NCBI GenBank assembly: GCA_959607825.1
Contig: CAUHNW010000004.1
Location: 122,543 to 186,542, forward strand
DNA: 64,000 nt
Direction of reading: 5' to 3'
Source of the DNA: HGM13006 sp900757695
GTDB taxonomy: Bacteria > Bacillota > Clostridia > Oscillospirales > Oscillospiraceae
The position numbers were made by a program, and so were the translations under genes. Below the pieces are notes generated by a model. That model had not been told where the DNA came from. It did not search any database and saw only the letters and a list, made by a program, of their open reading frames with translations. This document shows positions 23,988 to 33,273 of the stretch, one piece after another. The number at the start of each line of letters is the position of its first letter. Position 1 is the first letter of the stretch.

Positions 23988-25165
23988 AATGCATACTCAT
24001 TGGCATGGGCTGCGGCCCGGATCATTTCACAGCAGAGGCCAGCGGGGCACTTGGCGAGGCACAGCTGGTGATCGGTGCCGGACGGCTGCTGAAACAGCTG
24101 CCGGATACCGGGGCGGAGCGAATCACAGAATATCGTCCCCGGGAGATCGCAGAGCTGCTGCACGCACACCCGGTGGATACCGCCTGCGTGGTTTATTCCG
24201 GCGACAGCGGATTCTATTCCGGTGCGGCGGGGCTGCTGCCGCTGCTGGAAGGTATGGAGGTGCAGGTGCTGCCCGGGATCTCCAGCGTGCAGACCTTGGC
24301 ATCGGAGCTGGGGGAGCGATGGCAGGACTGGAACCTCTGCTCGGCCCATGGGGTATCCTGCGATCCGGTGCAGGCAGTTATGCAGGGGAAAAAGACGTTT
24401 TTTCTGACCTCCGGCGGGGATACGCCCGGAAAGCTCTGCACGGCATTGACAGAAGCGGGACTGGGAGAACTGAACGTTTTGGTGGGCGAAAATCTGGGAA
24501 GTGCCCAGACGCATATCTGGCGGGGCACGGCGCAGGACTGCGCCCGGAGGAGCTTTGCGCCCCTGAATGTGATGCTGGCCGAGGCTGCACCCCGATACGT
24601 CCGGCGCACGCCGGGGATCCCGGATGACGAGTTCCTGCGGGAAAGGGTGCCCATGACCAAGCAGGAGGTGCGGGCGGCGGTGCTGGCAAAGCTGGGCGTC
24701 ATGCCCACCGATGTATGCTGGGATATCGGAGCGGGCACCGGAAGCGTCAGTGTGGAGCTGGCCCAATGGGCAAAAAGTGTCTGGGCCGTAGAGCGGAAGC
24801 AGGATGCGGCAGAGCTGATTCGGAAAAACCGGGAGAGGTTCTGCGCTTGGAACCTCCATGTGGTGGAGGGAGCGGCTCCGGATGTGCTGGAGGAACTGCC
24901 AAAGCCGGATGCGGTCTTTGTGGGCGGCAGCGGAGAAAAAATGGAGGATATTTTGGATGCTGTATTTCGAAAGAATCCGCAGGCGCGGATCTGTGTCAGC
25001 GCCATTGCACTGGAAACCATCCATCGGGCCGTTTCCGGGCTGGATCGGCTGGGCTATGTGCCGGAGGTGACGCAGATATCCGTCAGCCGCACGAAAACTG
25101 CCGGTGGTCTGCATCTTCTGATGGCGCAGAATCCGGTATTCCTTATTACGGGGGCCCAGACATGA
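23984..25165 (+). CDS. cbiET: Fused precorrin-6B C5,15-methyltransferase/C12 decarboxylase (CbiE-CbiT)
   Basis: The 393-residue protein joins two activities. Residues 1 to about 200 are CbiE (IGMGCGPDHFTAEA, YSGDSGFYSGAAGLL, LPGISSVQTLASELG). Residues about 205-393 are CbiT, starting FLRERVPMTKQEVRA with the SAM loop DIGAGTGSVSVELA. It methylates C5 and C15 and decarboxylates the C12 acetate, like CobL. The fused form is common among Clostridia. Both ends overlap neighbours by ATGA. Confidence 0.95.
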   Translation: MKCILIGMGCGPDHFTAEASGALGEAQLVIGAGRLLKQLPDTGAERITEYRPREIAELLHAHPVDTACVVYSGDSGFYSGAAGLLPLLEGMEVQVLPGISSVQTLASELGERWQDWNLCSAHGVSCDPVQAVMQGKKTFFLTSGGDTPGKLCTALTEAGLGELNVLVGENLGSAQTHIWRGTAQDCARRSFAPLNVMLAEAAPRYVRRTPGIPDDEFLRERVPMTKQEVRAAVLAKLGVMPTDVCWDIGAGTGSVSVELAQWAKSVWAVERKQDAAELIRKNRERFCAWNLHVVEGAAPDVLEELPKPDAVFVGGSGEKMEDILDAVFRKNPQARICVSAIALETIHRAVSGLDRLGYVPEVTQISVSRTKTAGGLHLLMAQNPVFLITGAQT

Positions 25166-26514
25166 AGCGCATTATGATCGCCGCCATGAGCAGTGGCAGT
25201 GGAAAAACCGTCATGACCTGCGGCCTTCTGCGGGCGTTTTCCCGGCTGGGCCTGATGGTGGAGGGCTTTAAGTGCGGCCCGGACTACATTGATCCCATGT
25301 TTCATCGGCGTGTATTGGGGGTGCCCAGCAGGAATCTGGACCTCTATTTACAGGGAGAGGCCGGAGTGAAACGAACCATGGAAAAGCAGAGTGCCCAGCT
25401 TGCCATTTTAGAGGGGGCCATGGGCTTCTATGACGGTCTTGGAGGCACCACAGAGGCCAGCGCATGGGAGGTGGCGGATACGCTGCACATTCCGGCGGTG
25501 CTGGTGGTGCGTCCCGGGGGCAGCAGTATCACACTGGCGGCCCAGATCCGGGGACTGATGGGATTCCGCAGTCCAAGCCATATTGCGGGCCTCCTATTGA
25601 CGGACTGCAAGCCTATGCTGTTTACCCATCTGCGTCCGATTTTGGAGCAGGAAACCGGGCTCCCGGTGTTGGGGTATCTGCCGCCCATGGAGGAGGCGCA
25701 CATTCCATCCCGGCATTTGGGACTGGTAACGGCGGAAGAGATCCAAAACCTCTCGGCACGATTTGATGCCATTGCGGCGGAGCTGGAGACCCATGTGGAG
25801 CTGCCAAAGCTGCTGGAGCTGGCGGCGGAGGCTCCATGTCCGGAGCCGCTGAGAAAACAGGAAAAAACGCCGGTACGATGTCGAATTGCCGTAGCCATGG
25901 ATGCAGCGTTTTCCTTTTATTATCAGGACAATCTGGATGCGCTGGAGCGCGCCGGAGCGGAGCTCTGTTATTTCAGTCCTCTGGGGGACAAGGCACTTCC
26001 GGACGTAGACGGACTTTATTTGGGCGGCGGTTACCCGGAGCTGTATCTCCCACAGCTGGCGAAAAATGAGTCCCTTCGAGGGGAAATTCGACGCAGCGTC
26101 CAATCCGGTATGCCTACGGTGGCAGAATGCGGCGGCTTCCTCTATCTGCAAAAGGCCCTGAAGGACACCCACGGGACGCTCTGGCCCATGGTGGGGACGC
26201 TGCCCGGAACCGGCTATGGAACGGAGCGGCTTCAGCGGTTTGGCTATTTGACCCTGAGCGGGGAACAGGATTCCCTGCTGCTGCGGGCCGGGGAGCAAGT
26301 GCATGCCCACGAGTTCCACTATTGGGACTGCACGGACTGCGGAAGTGACCTGATCGCAGGAAAAACGGGAGGCCGGACATGGCGGTGCGGTTTTGTCGGG
26401 AAACGGCTCTATGCGGCGTTTCCGCATATTCACTGGGGGGGAGCACTCCCCATGGCGGAGCGCTTTGTACAGGCTGCCGCCGAATATCGAGAGGAGAGGC
26501 AGCATGGAGCTTGA
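25162..26514 (+). CDS. cbiA: Cobyrinic acid a,c-diamide synthase
   Basis: The 450-residue glutamine-dependent ATPase amidates the a and c side chains. The N-terminal P-loop domain reads IMIAAMSSGSGKTVMTCG, with FKCGPDYIDPMFH and ILEGAMGFYDG. The C-terminal class I amidotransferase-like domain includes LYLGGGYPELYLPQLAKN and the nucleophile region TVAECGGFLYL, with HWGGALPMAERF near the end. It overlaps cobT by 11 bp. Confidence 0.95.
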   Translation: MKRIMIAAMSSGSGKTVMTCGLLRAFSRLGLMVEGFKCGPDYIDPMFHRRVLGVPSRNLDLYLQGEAGVKRTMEKQSAQLAILEGAMGFYDGLGGTTEASAWEVADTLHIPAVLVVRPGGSSITLAAQIRGLMGFRSPSHIAGLLLTDCKPMLFTHLRPILEQETGLPVLGYLPPMEEAHIPSRHLGLVTAEEIQNLSARFDAIAAELETHVELPKLLELAAEAPCPEPLRKQEKTPVRCRIAVAMDAAFSFYYQDNLDALERAGAELCYFSPLGDKALPDVDGLYLGGGYPELYLPQLAKNESLRGEIRRSVQSGMPTVAECGGFLYLQKALKDTHGTLWPMVGTLPGTGYGTERLQRFGYLTLSGEQDSLLLRAGEQVHAHEFHYWDCTDCGSDLIAGKTGGRTWRCGFVGKRLYAAFPHIHWGGALPMAERFVQAAAEYREERQHGA

Positions 26515-27556
26515 GAAGATCATTGCCGGGATCTCCGGTGTTTCGTCAGAAAGCCGGGAGGCCGCTCGACGGCACTGGGATACGCTGGCCAAGCCTCTGG
26601 GCGGTCTGGGGGTGCTGGAAGAGGATGTTGCAAAGCTTGCGGCGCTGACCGGACGCAAAAATATGACGCTGAAGCAGCGGACACTGCTGGTTTTTTGCGG
26701 GGATAACGGTGTGGTATCACAGGGAGTCAGCCAGTCGGATGCCTCTGTGACTACGGCGGTGGCATCGGCTCTGGGCCGGGGAGACAGTACAGTGAGCTAT
26801 ATGGCAGAAGCTGCGGGCTGCAATGTACTTCCAGTGGATGTTGGGATGAAGGCACCGACACCCCCCGGCGTACTGAACCGAAAAATCAGCCATGGCACCG
26901 GGGATATTACCCGGAAGCCTGCTATGACCCGGGAGGAATGCCTTGCAGCTGTGGAGGTTGGCGTCAAACTGGTGGAGGAGCAGGCAAAGAACGGCACGGA
27001 TATACTGCTGCTGGGGGAAATGGGGATTGGAAATACCACTACCTCTGCGGCGGTGGCAAGCGTTTTGCTGGGGTGTCCGCCGGAACAGCTCACCGGAAGG
27101 GGGGCCGGACTGTCAGATGCGGGATTGCGGCGGAAGCTCCGTGCGGTCAGGCAGGCCATCGCAGTCCATGGGCCTGACCCGGAGGACCCCATAGACGTTC
27201 TTGCAAAGGTAGGCGGACTGGATCTGGCGGCGTTGTGCGGGGCAGCCTTAGGCGGCGCAAAATATCGCATTCCGGTGTTGCTGGACGGGGTGATCACCAA
27301 TACTGCGGCGCTGTGCGCGGTCAGACTCTGTCCGGCGGTGAAGGATGCGCTGATCGCCTCCCATGTGTCCGAGGAGCCTGCGGCAGGCCGGCTGCTGGAC
27401 GCCATGGGGCTGCGGCCCTGCATTTCCGCAGGGCTCCATCTGGGAGAGGGCAGCGGTGCGGTACTGGCACTGCCCCTGCTGGATCAGGCACTGGCGGTCT
27501 ACAACAGCGGACATACGTTTGACGTGCTGGGAATTGCGGCCTATATGGAGATGTGA
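26504..27556 (+). CDS. cobT: Nicotinate-nucleotide:dimethylbenzimidazole phosphoribosyltransferase
   Basis: The 350-residue enzyme activates the lower-ligand base to its riboside phosphate. Motifs are LAKPLGGLGVLEEDVAKLA, FCGDNGVVSQGVSQSDASVT, LLGEMGIGNTTTSAA, and the C-terminal LGEGSGAVLALPLLDQAL with the catalytic Glu in GEGSGA. ATG at 26504, inside the cbiA tail, is chosen because GAGGAGAGG precedes it. No DMB-synthesis genes (bza) are seen in this window, so the base is probably made elsewhere or scavenged. Confidence 0.95.
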   Translation: MELEKIIAGISGVSSESREAARRHWDTLAKPLGGLGVLEEDVAKLAALTGRKNMTLKQRTLLVFCGDNGVVSQGVSQSDASVTTAVASALGRGDSTVSYMAEAAGCNVLPVDVGMKAPTPPGVLNRKISHGTGDITRKPAMTREECLAAVEVGVKLVEEQAKNGTDILLLGEMGIGNTTTSAAVASVLLGCPPEQLTGRGAGLSDAGLRRKLRAVRQAIAVHGPDPEDPIDVLAKVGGLDLAALCGAALGGAKYRIPVLLDGVITNTAALCAVRLCPAVKDALIASHVSEEPAAGRLLDAMGLRPCISAGLHLGEGSGAVLALPLLDQALAVYNSGHTFDVLGIAAYMEM

Positions 27557-27567
27557 GGGAGAGAAGG

Positions 27568-28080
27568 ATGTTTACATTGATCATCGGCGGCAGCGCCAGT
27601 GGGAAAAGTGAATATGCAGAGCAGCAAGTGCTGACGCTTCCCGGTCAGCGTGTCTATATCGCAACGCTGGAGCCATGGGATGACGAGTGCCGGAAACGCA
27701 TTCGGAAGCATCAAAATGCCCGGGCTCAGCGGGGCTTTATGACACTGGAATGCTATCGGGGCCTTTCCGGGCTGACGGTCCCGGGCGGTTCCAATGTTCT
27801 GCTGGATGGATTGGGCAATCTGGTGGCAGGGGAACTGTACAGCCCGCAGGGCCGGGGGACTGCGGAGATTCTTGCGGGAACCGAACACCTGCTGGAGCAG
27901 TGCTGCCATCTTACCATGGTGGCCGACGAGGTGTTCTCCGGCGGCAGGGATTACGAGGGCGACACCCTGCGGTATTTGCGGGAAATGGGTGCGCTCCACT
28001 GCGCACTGGCCCGGCGGGCAGATCGAGTCATCGAGGTGGTCTGCGGGATTCCGAATATTCTGAAGGAGGCGGCTCCATGA
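27568..28080 (+). CDS. cobU: Adenosylcobinamide kinase/adenosylcobinamide-phosphate guanylyltransferase
   Basis: The 170-residue enzyme has the P-loop GGSASGKSEYAE at the N-terminus, ATLEPWDDECRKRIRKHQ with the histidine that takes GMP in the family, and a C-terminal RADRVIEVVCGIPNILKE. The usual NEVGxGIVP stretch is altered (ADEVFSGGRDYEG). A separate small paralogue two genes downstream keeps that motif. It phosphorylates cobinamide and makes the GDP derivative for CobS. ATG 27568 follows GGGAGAGAAGG. Confidence 0.9.
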   Translation: MFTLIIGGSASGKSEYAEQQVLTLPGQRVYIATLEPWDDECRKRIRKHQNARAQRGFMTLECYRGLSGLTVPGGSNVLLDGLGNLVAGELYSPQGRGTAEILAGTEHLLEQCCHLTMVADEVFSGGRDYEGDTLRYLREMGALHCALARRADRVIEVVCGIPNILKEAAP

Positions 28081-28844
28081 CGCTGCTTGAAACCGTTGCG
28101 GTGGCATTTTCCATGTTTTCTGCCATCCCCATGCCTCAGTTTCTGTGGAACGAGAAGAATATGCGCTATGCCCTGTGTGCGTTCCCGCTGATTGGCGGGG
28201 TGGTCGGCGGCATCTGCTGGGGAGCATGGAGCATTTGCGGCCTGCTGGGGCTGCCCACCCTGCTGCGGGGGGCGATTTTGACTCTGATCCCGGTGCTGAT
28301 CACCGGGGGCATTCATTTGGACGGCTACAGCGACACCTGGGATGCGCTGGCCAGCCATGCATCTCAGAAGAAAAAACAGGAGATTTTGAAGGACCCTCAT
28401 GTGGGCTCGTTTGCGGTAATCCGGCTTTGCGGATACTTTGTCATGAACCTGACTCTGTGGACGGCTCTGAAGACGTTTCCATGGGCGGTGGTGCTGCTGA
28501 GCTTTTGCATGAGCCGCACCCTGTCGGGCTTGGCGGTGGCGTCATTTCCGTTGGCCAAGCATACGGGCCTTGCCCATACCTTTGCCCAGGCGGCGGACAA
28601 AAAGCGGGTCAGAACCGTTCTGATCATTCTGGATGTGCTGTTGTGCGCAGGTATGTGCCTGTGCGGATATGAGGGCATTTTGATGGCGGCAGCGGCGCAT
28701 GCCGTATTCGCTGATTACTACCGGATAAGCCAAAAGCAGTTCGGCGGGCTGTCCGGGGATCTGGCGGGCTGGTTCCTTCAGACGGCGGAACTCTGGATGC
28801 TGCTGGTGCTGGTGATCCTACAATATGTGGAGGTGCTGATATGA
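28077..28844 (+). CDS. cobS: Adenosylcobinamide-GDP ribazoletransferase (cobalamin synthase)
   Basis: The 255-residue polytopic membrane protein joins GDP-cobinamide with alpha-ribazole (phosphate). It shows TVAVAFSMFSAIPMPQF at the N-terminus and the conserved acidic loop GGIHLDGYSDTWDALASHAS, followed by several hydrophobic helices. ATG at 28077 overlaps the cobU stop, and its own stop overlaps the next start. Confidence 0.94.
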   Translation: MTLLETVAVAFSMFSAIPMPQFLWNEKNMRYALCAFPLIGGVVGGICWGAWSICGLLGLPTLLRGAILTLIPVLITGGIHLDGYSDTWDALASHASQKKKQEILKDPHVGSFAVIRLCGYFVMNLTLWTALKTFPWAVVLLSFCMSRTLSGLAVASFPLAKHTGLAHTFAQAADKKRVRTVLIILDVLLCAGMCLCGYEGILMAAAAHAVFADYYRISQKQFGGLSGDLAGWFLQTAELWMLLVLVILQYVEVLI

Positions 28845-29176
28845 TCTTTGTAACAGGGCCGCTGTTTGCGGGAAAAGAGGAGGCCATTTGCAGGCATCTG
28901 GGCTGGAGCAGGGCGGAATTTGCCGCCTGCGGCCTGCGGGATGTGCAGGAGCTGGCGGCGAATTGCGAGGATCTTCCGGCGCTGGCAGATGAACTGTCGA
29001 AAAAGACCGTGGTCATTGCCACGGAGGTGGGCGGCGGCGTCGTGCCCGTTGACGCAGAGCAGCGCCATCACCGGGAGCAGGCGGGACGGCTTGCCTGCCT
29101 GCTTGCCCAGCGGGCGGATACGGTGGTTCGGGTTTGCTGCGGGATTCCACAGGTGCTTAAGGGGAAACTGCCATGA
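28841..29176 (+). CDS. Mini CobU-like protein
   Basis: Only 111 residues long, it keeps two ends of the CobU fold. It has a P-loop-like MIFVTGPLFAGKEEAI (GPLFAGKE in place of GGxRSGKS) and the C-terminal VVIATEVGGGVVPVDAEQRHHREQAGRLACLLAQRADTVVRVCCGIPQVLK. The central guanylylation region, including the GMP-accepting histidine, is missing. It is coupled by ATGA overlaps to cobS and cobC, so it is a genuine operon member. It may complement the neighbouring CobU, whose NEVG motif is degenerate, or be a regulatory or nucleotide-binding relic. Function unproven. Confidence 0.8.
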   Translation: MIFVTGPLFAGKEEAICRHLGWSRAEFAACGLRDVQELAANCEDLPALADELSKKTVVIATEVGGGVVPVDAEQRHHREQAGRLACLLAQRADTVVRVCCGIPQVLKGKLP

Positions 29177-29769
29177 GATTGGAGCTGATCCGACATGGGG
29201 AAACTGTGCTGCAAAAGGAGCACCGCTATCAGGGGGTGACCGATGCCCCCCTGAGCCCTCCGGGCCGGGATGTTCTGCATCCGGCAGGTGTACTGCCGGA
29301 GCGGGTCGTTGTAACGCCGCTGCGGAGAACCAGAGAGACGGCAGAGCTTCTGTTTCCCGGGGTGCCCCAGCTGGTGATCCCGGGACTTCAGGAGATGAAC
29401 TTTGGCCGATTTGAGGGGAAAAACTATCTGGAAATGGAGAATGACCCGGACTATCGGACGTGGGTGGACGGCATGTGTCTGGAGCGCTGTCCCGGGGGCG
29501 AGTCCAAGGCGGAGTATGTCCGGCGGGTCACAAGGGCCTTTGCGGCGCTGTTGGATCAGGCACTGGAGCAGCGGTGGAAGGACTGCGTGATCGTCGCCCA
29601 TGGGGGCACCCAGATGGCGGTGCTGGAGCGGTTTGCAGTGGAAAAAAAGGACTATTACAGCTGGCAGCTGCCCTGCGGGCATGGATATCGGCTGGATGCC
29701 GCCCGATGGCAAACGGAGCGGAAGCTTGAGGTGCTGGGGCAGACGGACTATACGGAGGGAACAACATGA
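29173..29769 (+). CDS. cobC: Alpha-ribazole phosphatase-type histidine phosphatase
   Basis: The 198-residue member of the phosphoglycerate-mutase superfamily has the phospho-histidine motif LIRHGET at residues 5-11, TPLRRTRETAELL, the acid residue in EMNFGRFEG, and IVAHGG near 150. In the B12 context it should remove the 5'-phosphate from alpha-ribazole phosphate or adenosylcobalamin phosphate. Start and stop overlap neighbours by 4 bp. Confidence 0.9.
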   Translation: MRLELIRHGETVLQKEHRYQGVTDAPLSPPGRDVLHPAGVLPERVVVTPLRRTRETAELLFPGVPQLVIPGLQEMNFGRFEGKNYLEMENDPDYRTWVDGMCLERCPGGESKAEYVRRVTRAFAALLDQALEQRWKDCVIVAHGGTQMAVLERFAVEKKDYYSWQLPCGHGYRLDAARWQTERKLEVLGQTDYTEGTT

Positions 29770-30731
29770 AAATCGTATACGGGGCAATTCTAAGCTTCCT
29801 GCTGGATTTGCTGCTGGGAGACCCCATGTGGATGCCCCATCCGGTGGTGCTGATGGGAAAGTGCATCACTCGACTGGAAAAGCGCCTCCGGAGAACACTG
29901 CCGGACACGGAACAGGGGCTTCTATGGGGCGGAAGGATTATGGCCTTCTGCCTGCCGGTGGGGACGCTGCTGGTCTCCGGCGGGGCCATTTGGCTGCTGG
30001 GGAAGATCCACCCGGTGCTGAGTTTCCTGCTGGGCGTGTTCTGGGGCTGGCAGGCCCTTGCCATGCGGGATCTCAAAAAGGAGAGTAAAAACGTCTATCG
30101 GAAGCTCACCGAAGACACCCTCGAAAATGCACGGCTGGCGGTGTCCAGAATCGTAGGTCGGGACACCCAAAGCCTCAGCGTGGAGGGGGTCACCAAGGCG
30201 GCGGTGGAGACCGTGGCAGAAAACTTTTCGGATGGTGTGGTGGCACCCATGCTCTATCTGCTGGTGGGCGGCGCACCGCTGGCCCTCTGCTATAAAGCGG
30301 TCAACACCATGGACAGCATGGTGGGCTATAAAAATGAGAAGTATCTCTACTTTGGCAGGGCGGCGGCCAAGCTGGATGATGCGGCCAACTATCTGCCGTC
30401 CCGGCTTTCGGCCCTGTTGCTGATTGCGGCGTCCTTTTTCTGCCGGGAAAACGTAAAAAATGCATGGAAGATCTGGCGGAGAGACCGGAGAAACCATGCC
30501 AGCCCCAATTCCGCTCAGACTGAGGCGGTGATGGCTGGGGCGCTGATGGTGCAGCTGGCAGGGCCCGCATGGTATTTTGGGCAGTACTATGATAAGCCCA
30601 CCATTGGCGATCCCCTGAGACCGGTGGAGCCCGGGGATATTCTGCGGGCCAACCGGATGCTCTACTGGGGCGGCTTCTTGAGCCTGATCCTGCTCTGCGG
30701 CATTCGGGCGCTGATCTGCATATTACTGTAA
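29766..30731 (+). CDS. cbiB: Adenosylcobinamide-phosphate synthase
   Basis: The 321-residue membrane enzyme attaches the aminopropanol (phosphate) arm to adenosylcobyric acid. Motifs are LLLGDPMWMPHPVVLMGK, GRDTQSLSVEGVTKAAVETVAENFSDGVVAPMLY, and NTMDSMVGYKNEKYLYFGRAAAKLDD, with the late RPVEPGDILRANRM. Length and order are normal for CbiB/CobD. It works with the L-threonine-phosphate decarboxylase encoded next. Confidence 0.95.
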   Translation: MKIVYGAILSFLLDLLLGDPMWMPHPVVLMGKCITRLEKRLRRTLPDTEQGLLWGGRIMAFCLPVGTLLVSGGAIWLLGKIHPVLSFLLGVFWGWQALAMRDLKKESKNVYRKLTEDTLENARLAVSRIVGRDTQSLSVEGVTKAAVETVAENFSDGVVAPMLYLLVGGAPLALCYKAVNTMDSMVGYKNEKYLYFGRAAAKLDDAANYLPSRLSALLLIAASFFCRENVKNAWKIWRRDRRNHASPNSAQTEAVMAGALMVQLAGPAWYFGQYYDKPTIGDPLRPVEPGDILRANRMLYWGGFLSLILLCGIRALICILL

Positions 30732-30745
30732 CGGGAGGAACGACC

Positions 30746-31801
30746 ATGGAATGGGGTCACGGCGGCGATGTAAAGGGCTATGCGCTGCAATATGGACGAA
30801 AACCGCTGGATTTTTCCGCCAATGTCAGCCCATTTGGCGTGCCGGAGGGGGTAAAGCAGGCGGTGATGGATTCTCTTGCATGGGGGGCAGAATACCCTGA
30901 CCCACTGTGTCGGGAGCTGCGGCAGGCGCTGGGAGAACATCTGGGGCTTCCGGCAGAATGGATCTTATGTGGCAACGGGGCCTCTGACCTGCTGTTTCGG
31001 CTGGCTGGGGCGGTAAAGCCCAAAAGGGCACTGCTGACCGCACCGGCCTTTTCGGAGTATGAGGGGGCGCTGCGGCCCCACCAGTGCCAATTGGACCGAT
31101 TCCCACTCAGGGCAGAAAACGGATTTTGCCTGACGGAGGAGTTTCTGAACTGGATCACGCCGGAAACGGATCTCATTTTCCTGTGCCAGCCCAACAATCC
31201 GACGGGAAGAACCACGGACCGGGCGCTGCTGCTGTGCATTTTGCGGCGGTGCCGGGAAACCAAAACGATTCTTGCGCTGGATGAATGCTTTCTGGACTTT
31301 GTGGATATGCCGGAGATGCTGACCATGCAGGGCGAGCTGGAGGGAAATCCACTGGTGATCTTCCGGGCGTTTACGAAGTTTTATGGTATGGCGGGGCTGC
31401 GGCTGGGCTATTGCCTCTGTGGGGATCGGCTGCTTCTGGAAAAAATGAGCCAATCGGGGCCGCCATGGGCGGTGTCTTCGGTGGCTCAGGCGGCGGGGAT
31501 TGCGGCCCTGAAGGAGACGGAGTACGGGGCGCGGCTGCGCAGCCTCATTGGAGCCCAGCGTCCAATCCTGACAGCGGGGCTGAAGGAATGCGGCTGCCGG
31601 GTGATTCCCGGGGAGGCCAACTATCTGCTGTTTTACTATCCGGACGAACAGCTTGGGGAAAAGATGAAGCAAAAGGGCGTGATGCTCCGGGACTGCCGGA
31701 ACTATCACGGACTGAAGCCGGGCTGGTATCGGGTAGCGGTACGAACGGAAAAAGAAAATTTGCGGCTCCTTGCGGTGCTGAAAGAGGTGACCGGTAGATG
31801 A
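30746..31801 (+). CDS. cobD: L-threonine-O-3-phosphate decarboxylase (CobD-type PLP enzyme)
   Basis: The 351-residue fold-type I PLP enzyme resembles histidinol-phosphate aminotransferase. It has LDFSANVSPFGVP at the N-terminus, CQPNNPTGRTT, ALDECFLDF (the PLP-binding Asp), and the Schiff-base lysine in RAFTKFYGMAGLRLGY. Position between cbiB and cbiP argues for CobD, making (R)-1-amino-2-propanol phosphate, over HisC. ATG at 30746 has GGGAGG upstream. Confidence 0.92.
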   Translation: MEWGHGGDVKGYALQYGRKPLDFSANVSPFGVPEGVKQAVMDSLAWGAEYPDPLCRELRQALGEHLGLPAEWILCGNGASDLLFRLAGAVKPKRALLTAPAFSEYEGALRPHQCQLDRFPLRAENGFCLTEEFLNWITPETDLIFLCQPNNPTGRTTDRALLLCILRRCRETKTILALDECFLDFVDMPEMLTMQGELEGNPLVIFRAFTKFYGMAGLRLGYCLCGDRLLLEKMSQSGPPWAVSSVAQAAGIAALKETEYGARLRSLIGAQRPILTAGLKECGCRVIPGEANYLLFYYPDEQLGEKMKQKGVMLRDCRNYHGLKPGWYRVAVRTEKENLRLLAVLKEVTGR

Positions 31802-33273
31802 AACGGAATATCATGATTCAGGGTACCATGTCCGGGGCGGGAAAGAGCCTGCTGGTGACGGCACTGTGCCGGATCTTTCATCAGGACGGCTGGTCTGTGG
31901 CTCCCTTTAAGAGCCAGAATATGGCCCTCAACAGCTTTGTGACGGCGGACGGCAGGGAGATGGGCCGGGCCCAGGTGCTTCAGGCACAGGCCGCAGGGAA
32001 GGCGCCGGATGTCCGTATGAATCCCATTCTGCTCAAGCCCTCCAGCGATGTGGGCAGTCAGGTGATCGTAAACGGTGAGGTGCAGGGTGACTATCGGGCA
32101 CGGGACTATTTCAAGATGAAGCGACAGCTGATCCCGGATATTATGTCTGCCTACCACAGTTTGGAACGTGAGAATGATATCATCGTGATCGAAGGTGCGG
32201 GCAGTCCTGCGGAGATCAATCTGAAGGCAGATGATATCGTCAACATGGGCCTTGCAAAGCTGGTAGATGCGCCGGTGCTGCTGGTGGGGGACATTGACCC
32301 CGGCGGGGTATTTGCCCAGCTCTATGGTACGGTGGCGCTGCTGGAGCCGGAGGAACGCAGACGTATTGCGGGCACCATCATCAATAAATTCCGGGGGGAT
32401 GTTTCGCTGCTTCAGCCGGGGCTCACCATGCTGGAAGAGCTGACCGGGGTGCCGGTGCTGGGGGTGGTGCCCTATACCCGGGTGGAGCTGGATGATGAGG
32501 ATTCCCAGGCACCGCGGCTGCAAAAGACATCGGGCTCCGGCAGCATCGACATTGCGGTGATCCGCCTGCCGCATATTTCCAATTTTACAGATTTTGCCCC
32601 CTTGGAGCTGCATCCGGAGCTCTGTGTCCGCTATGTGGCACGGGAAAAGGAGCTGGGACATCCGGATCTTGTGATTTTGCCCGGAACCAAAAACACCATG
32701 GGAGATCTCAGCTGGCTGCGGGGAAACGGGCTGGAAATGGCTGTTCTGCGGCTCCATGGAGCGGGTGTGCCGGTACTGGGCATTTGCGGCGGCTATCAGA
32801 TGCTGGGGGAAAAACTCAGCGACCCGGATGGCGTAGAGCACGGCGGCACCATGCGGGGCATGGGACTGCTGCCCACAAAAACGGTGTTTGTCCCGGAGAA
32901 GATTCGCACGCAGACCACAGCGACAGCCTGCGCCTTCTCAGATGCGGCCATTTGGGGCTATCAGATCCACATGGGGCGGACGGAAACGGGAGATCTGCCG
33001 GCTTTCTGCCGCCTGCCCGACGGCAGCGGCGATGGTGCAGTGGGGGACAATGTGTTCGGCACCTACCTCCACGGGCTCTTCGATTCCGGAGCGCTGACCA
33101 CGGCACTGGCGGACTGGCTCCTGACCAGAAAGGGAATGGATCCCAGCAACAGGAAGCTGGAGACTCATCAGGATCAGCAGGAAAAGCAGATCGACATTTT
33201 GGCAGATGCGGTACGGCAAAGCCTTGATATGGATGCGATCTACCGGATCATGGAGGAGTATCAGCATGAATAA
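31798..33273 (+). CDS. cbiP: Cobyric acid synthase
   Basis: The 491-residue glutamine-dependent amidase adds the b, d, e and g amides. The N-terminal ATPase shows IMIQGTMSGAGKSLLVTALCRIF, FKSQNMALNS and EGAGSPAEINL. The amidotransferase domain has LPGTKNTMGDL, the nucleophile region LGICGGYQMLG, and the His of FGTYLHGLFD. It overlaps the flanking genes by 4 and 8 bp. Confidence 0.96.
   Translation: MKRNIMIQGTMSGAGKSLLVTALCRIFHQDGWSVAPFKSQNMALNSFVTADGREMGRAQVLQAQAAGKAPDVRMNPILLKPSSDVGSQVIVNGEVQGDYRARDYFKMKRQLIPDIMSAYHSLERENDIIVIEGAGSPAEINLKADDIVNMGLAKLVDAPVLLVGDIDPGGVFAQLYGTVALLEPEERRRIAGTIINKFRGDVSLLQPGLTMLEELTGVPVLGVVPYTRVELDDEDSQAPRLQKTSGSGSIDIAVIRLPHISNFTDFAPLELHPELCVRYVAREKELGHPDLVILPGTKNTMGDLSWLRGNGLEMAVLRLHGAGVPVLGICGGYQMLGEKLSDPDGVEHGGTMRGMGLLPTKTVFVPEKIRTQTTATACAFSDAAIWGYQIHMGRTETGDLPAFCRLPDGSGDGAVGDNVFGTYLHGLFDSGALTTALADWLLTRKGMDPSNRKLETHQDQQEKQIDILADAVRQSLDMDAIYRIMEEYQHE

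Noticed and set aside
30746..31801. Histidinol-phosphate aminotransferase for the PLP enzyme
   Set aside because: Similar fold, but it is embedded between cbiB and cbiP with no histidine genes nearby, so CobD is the better call.
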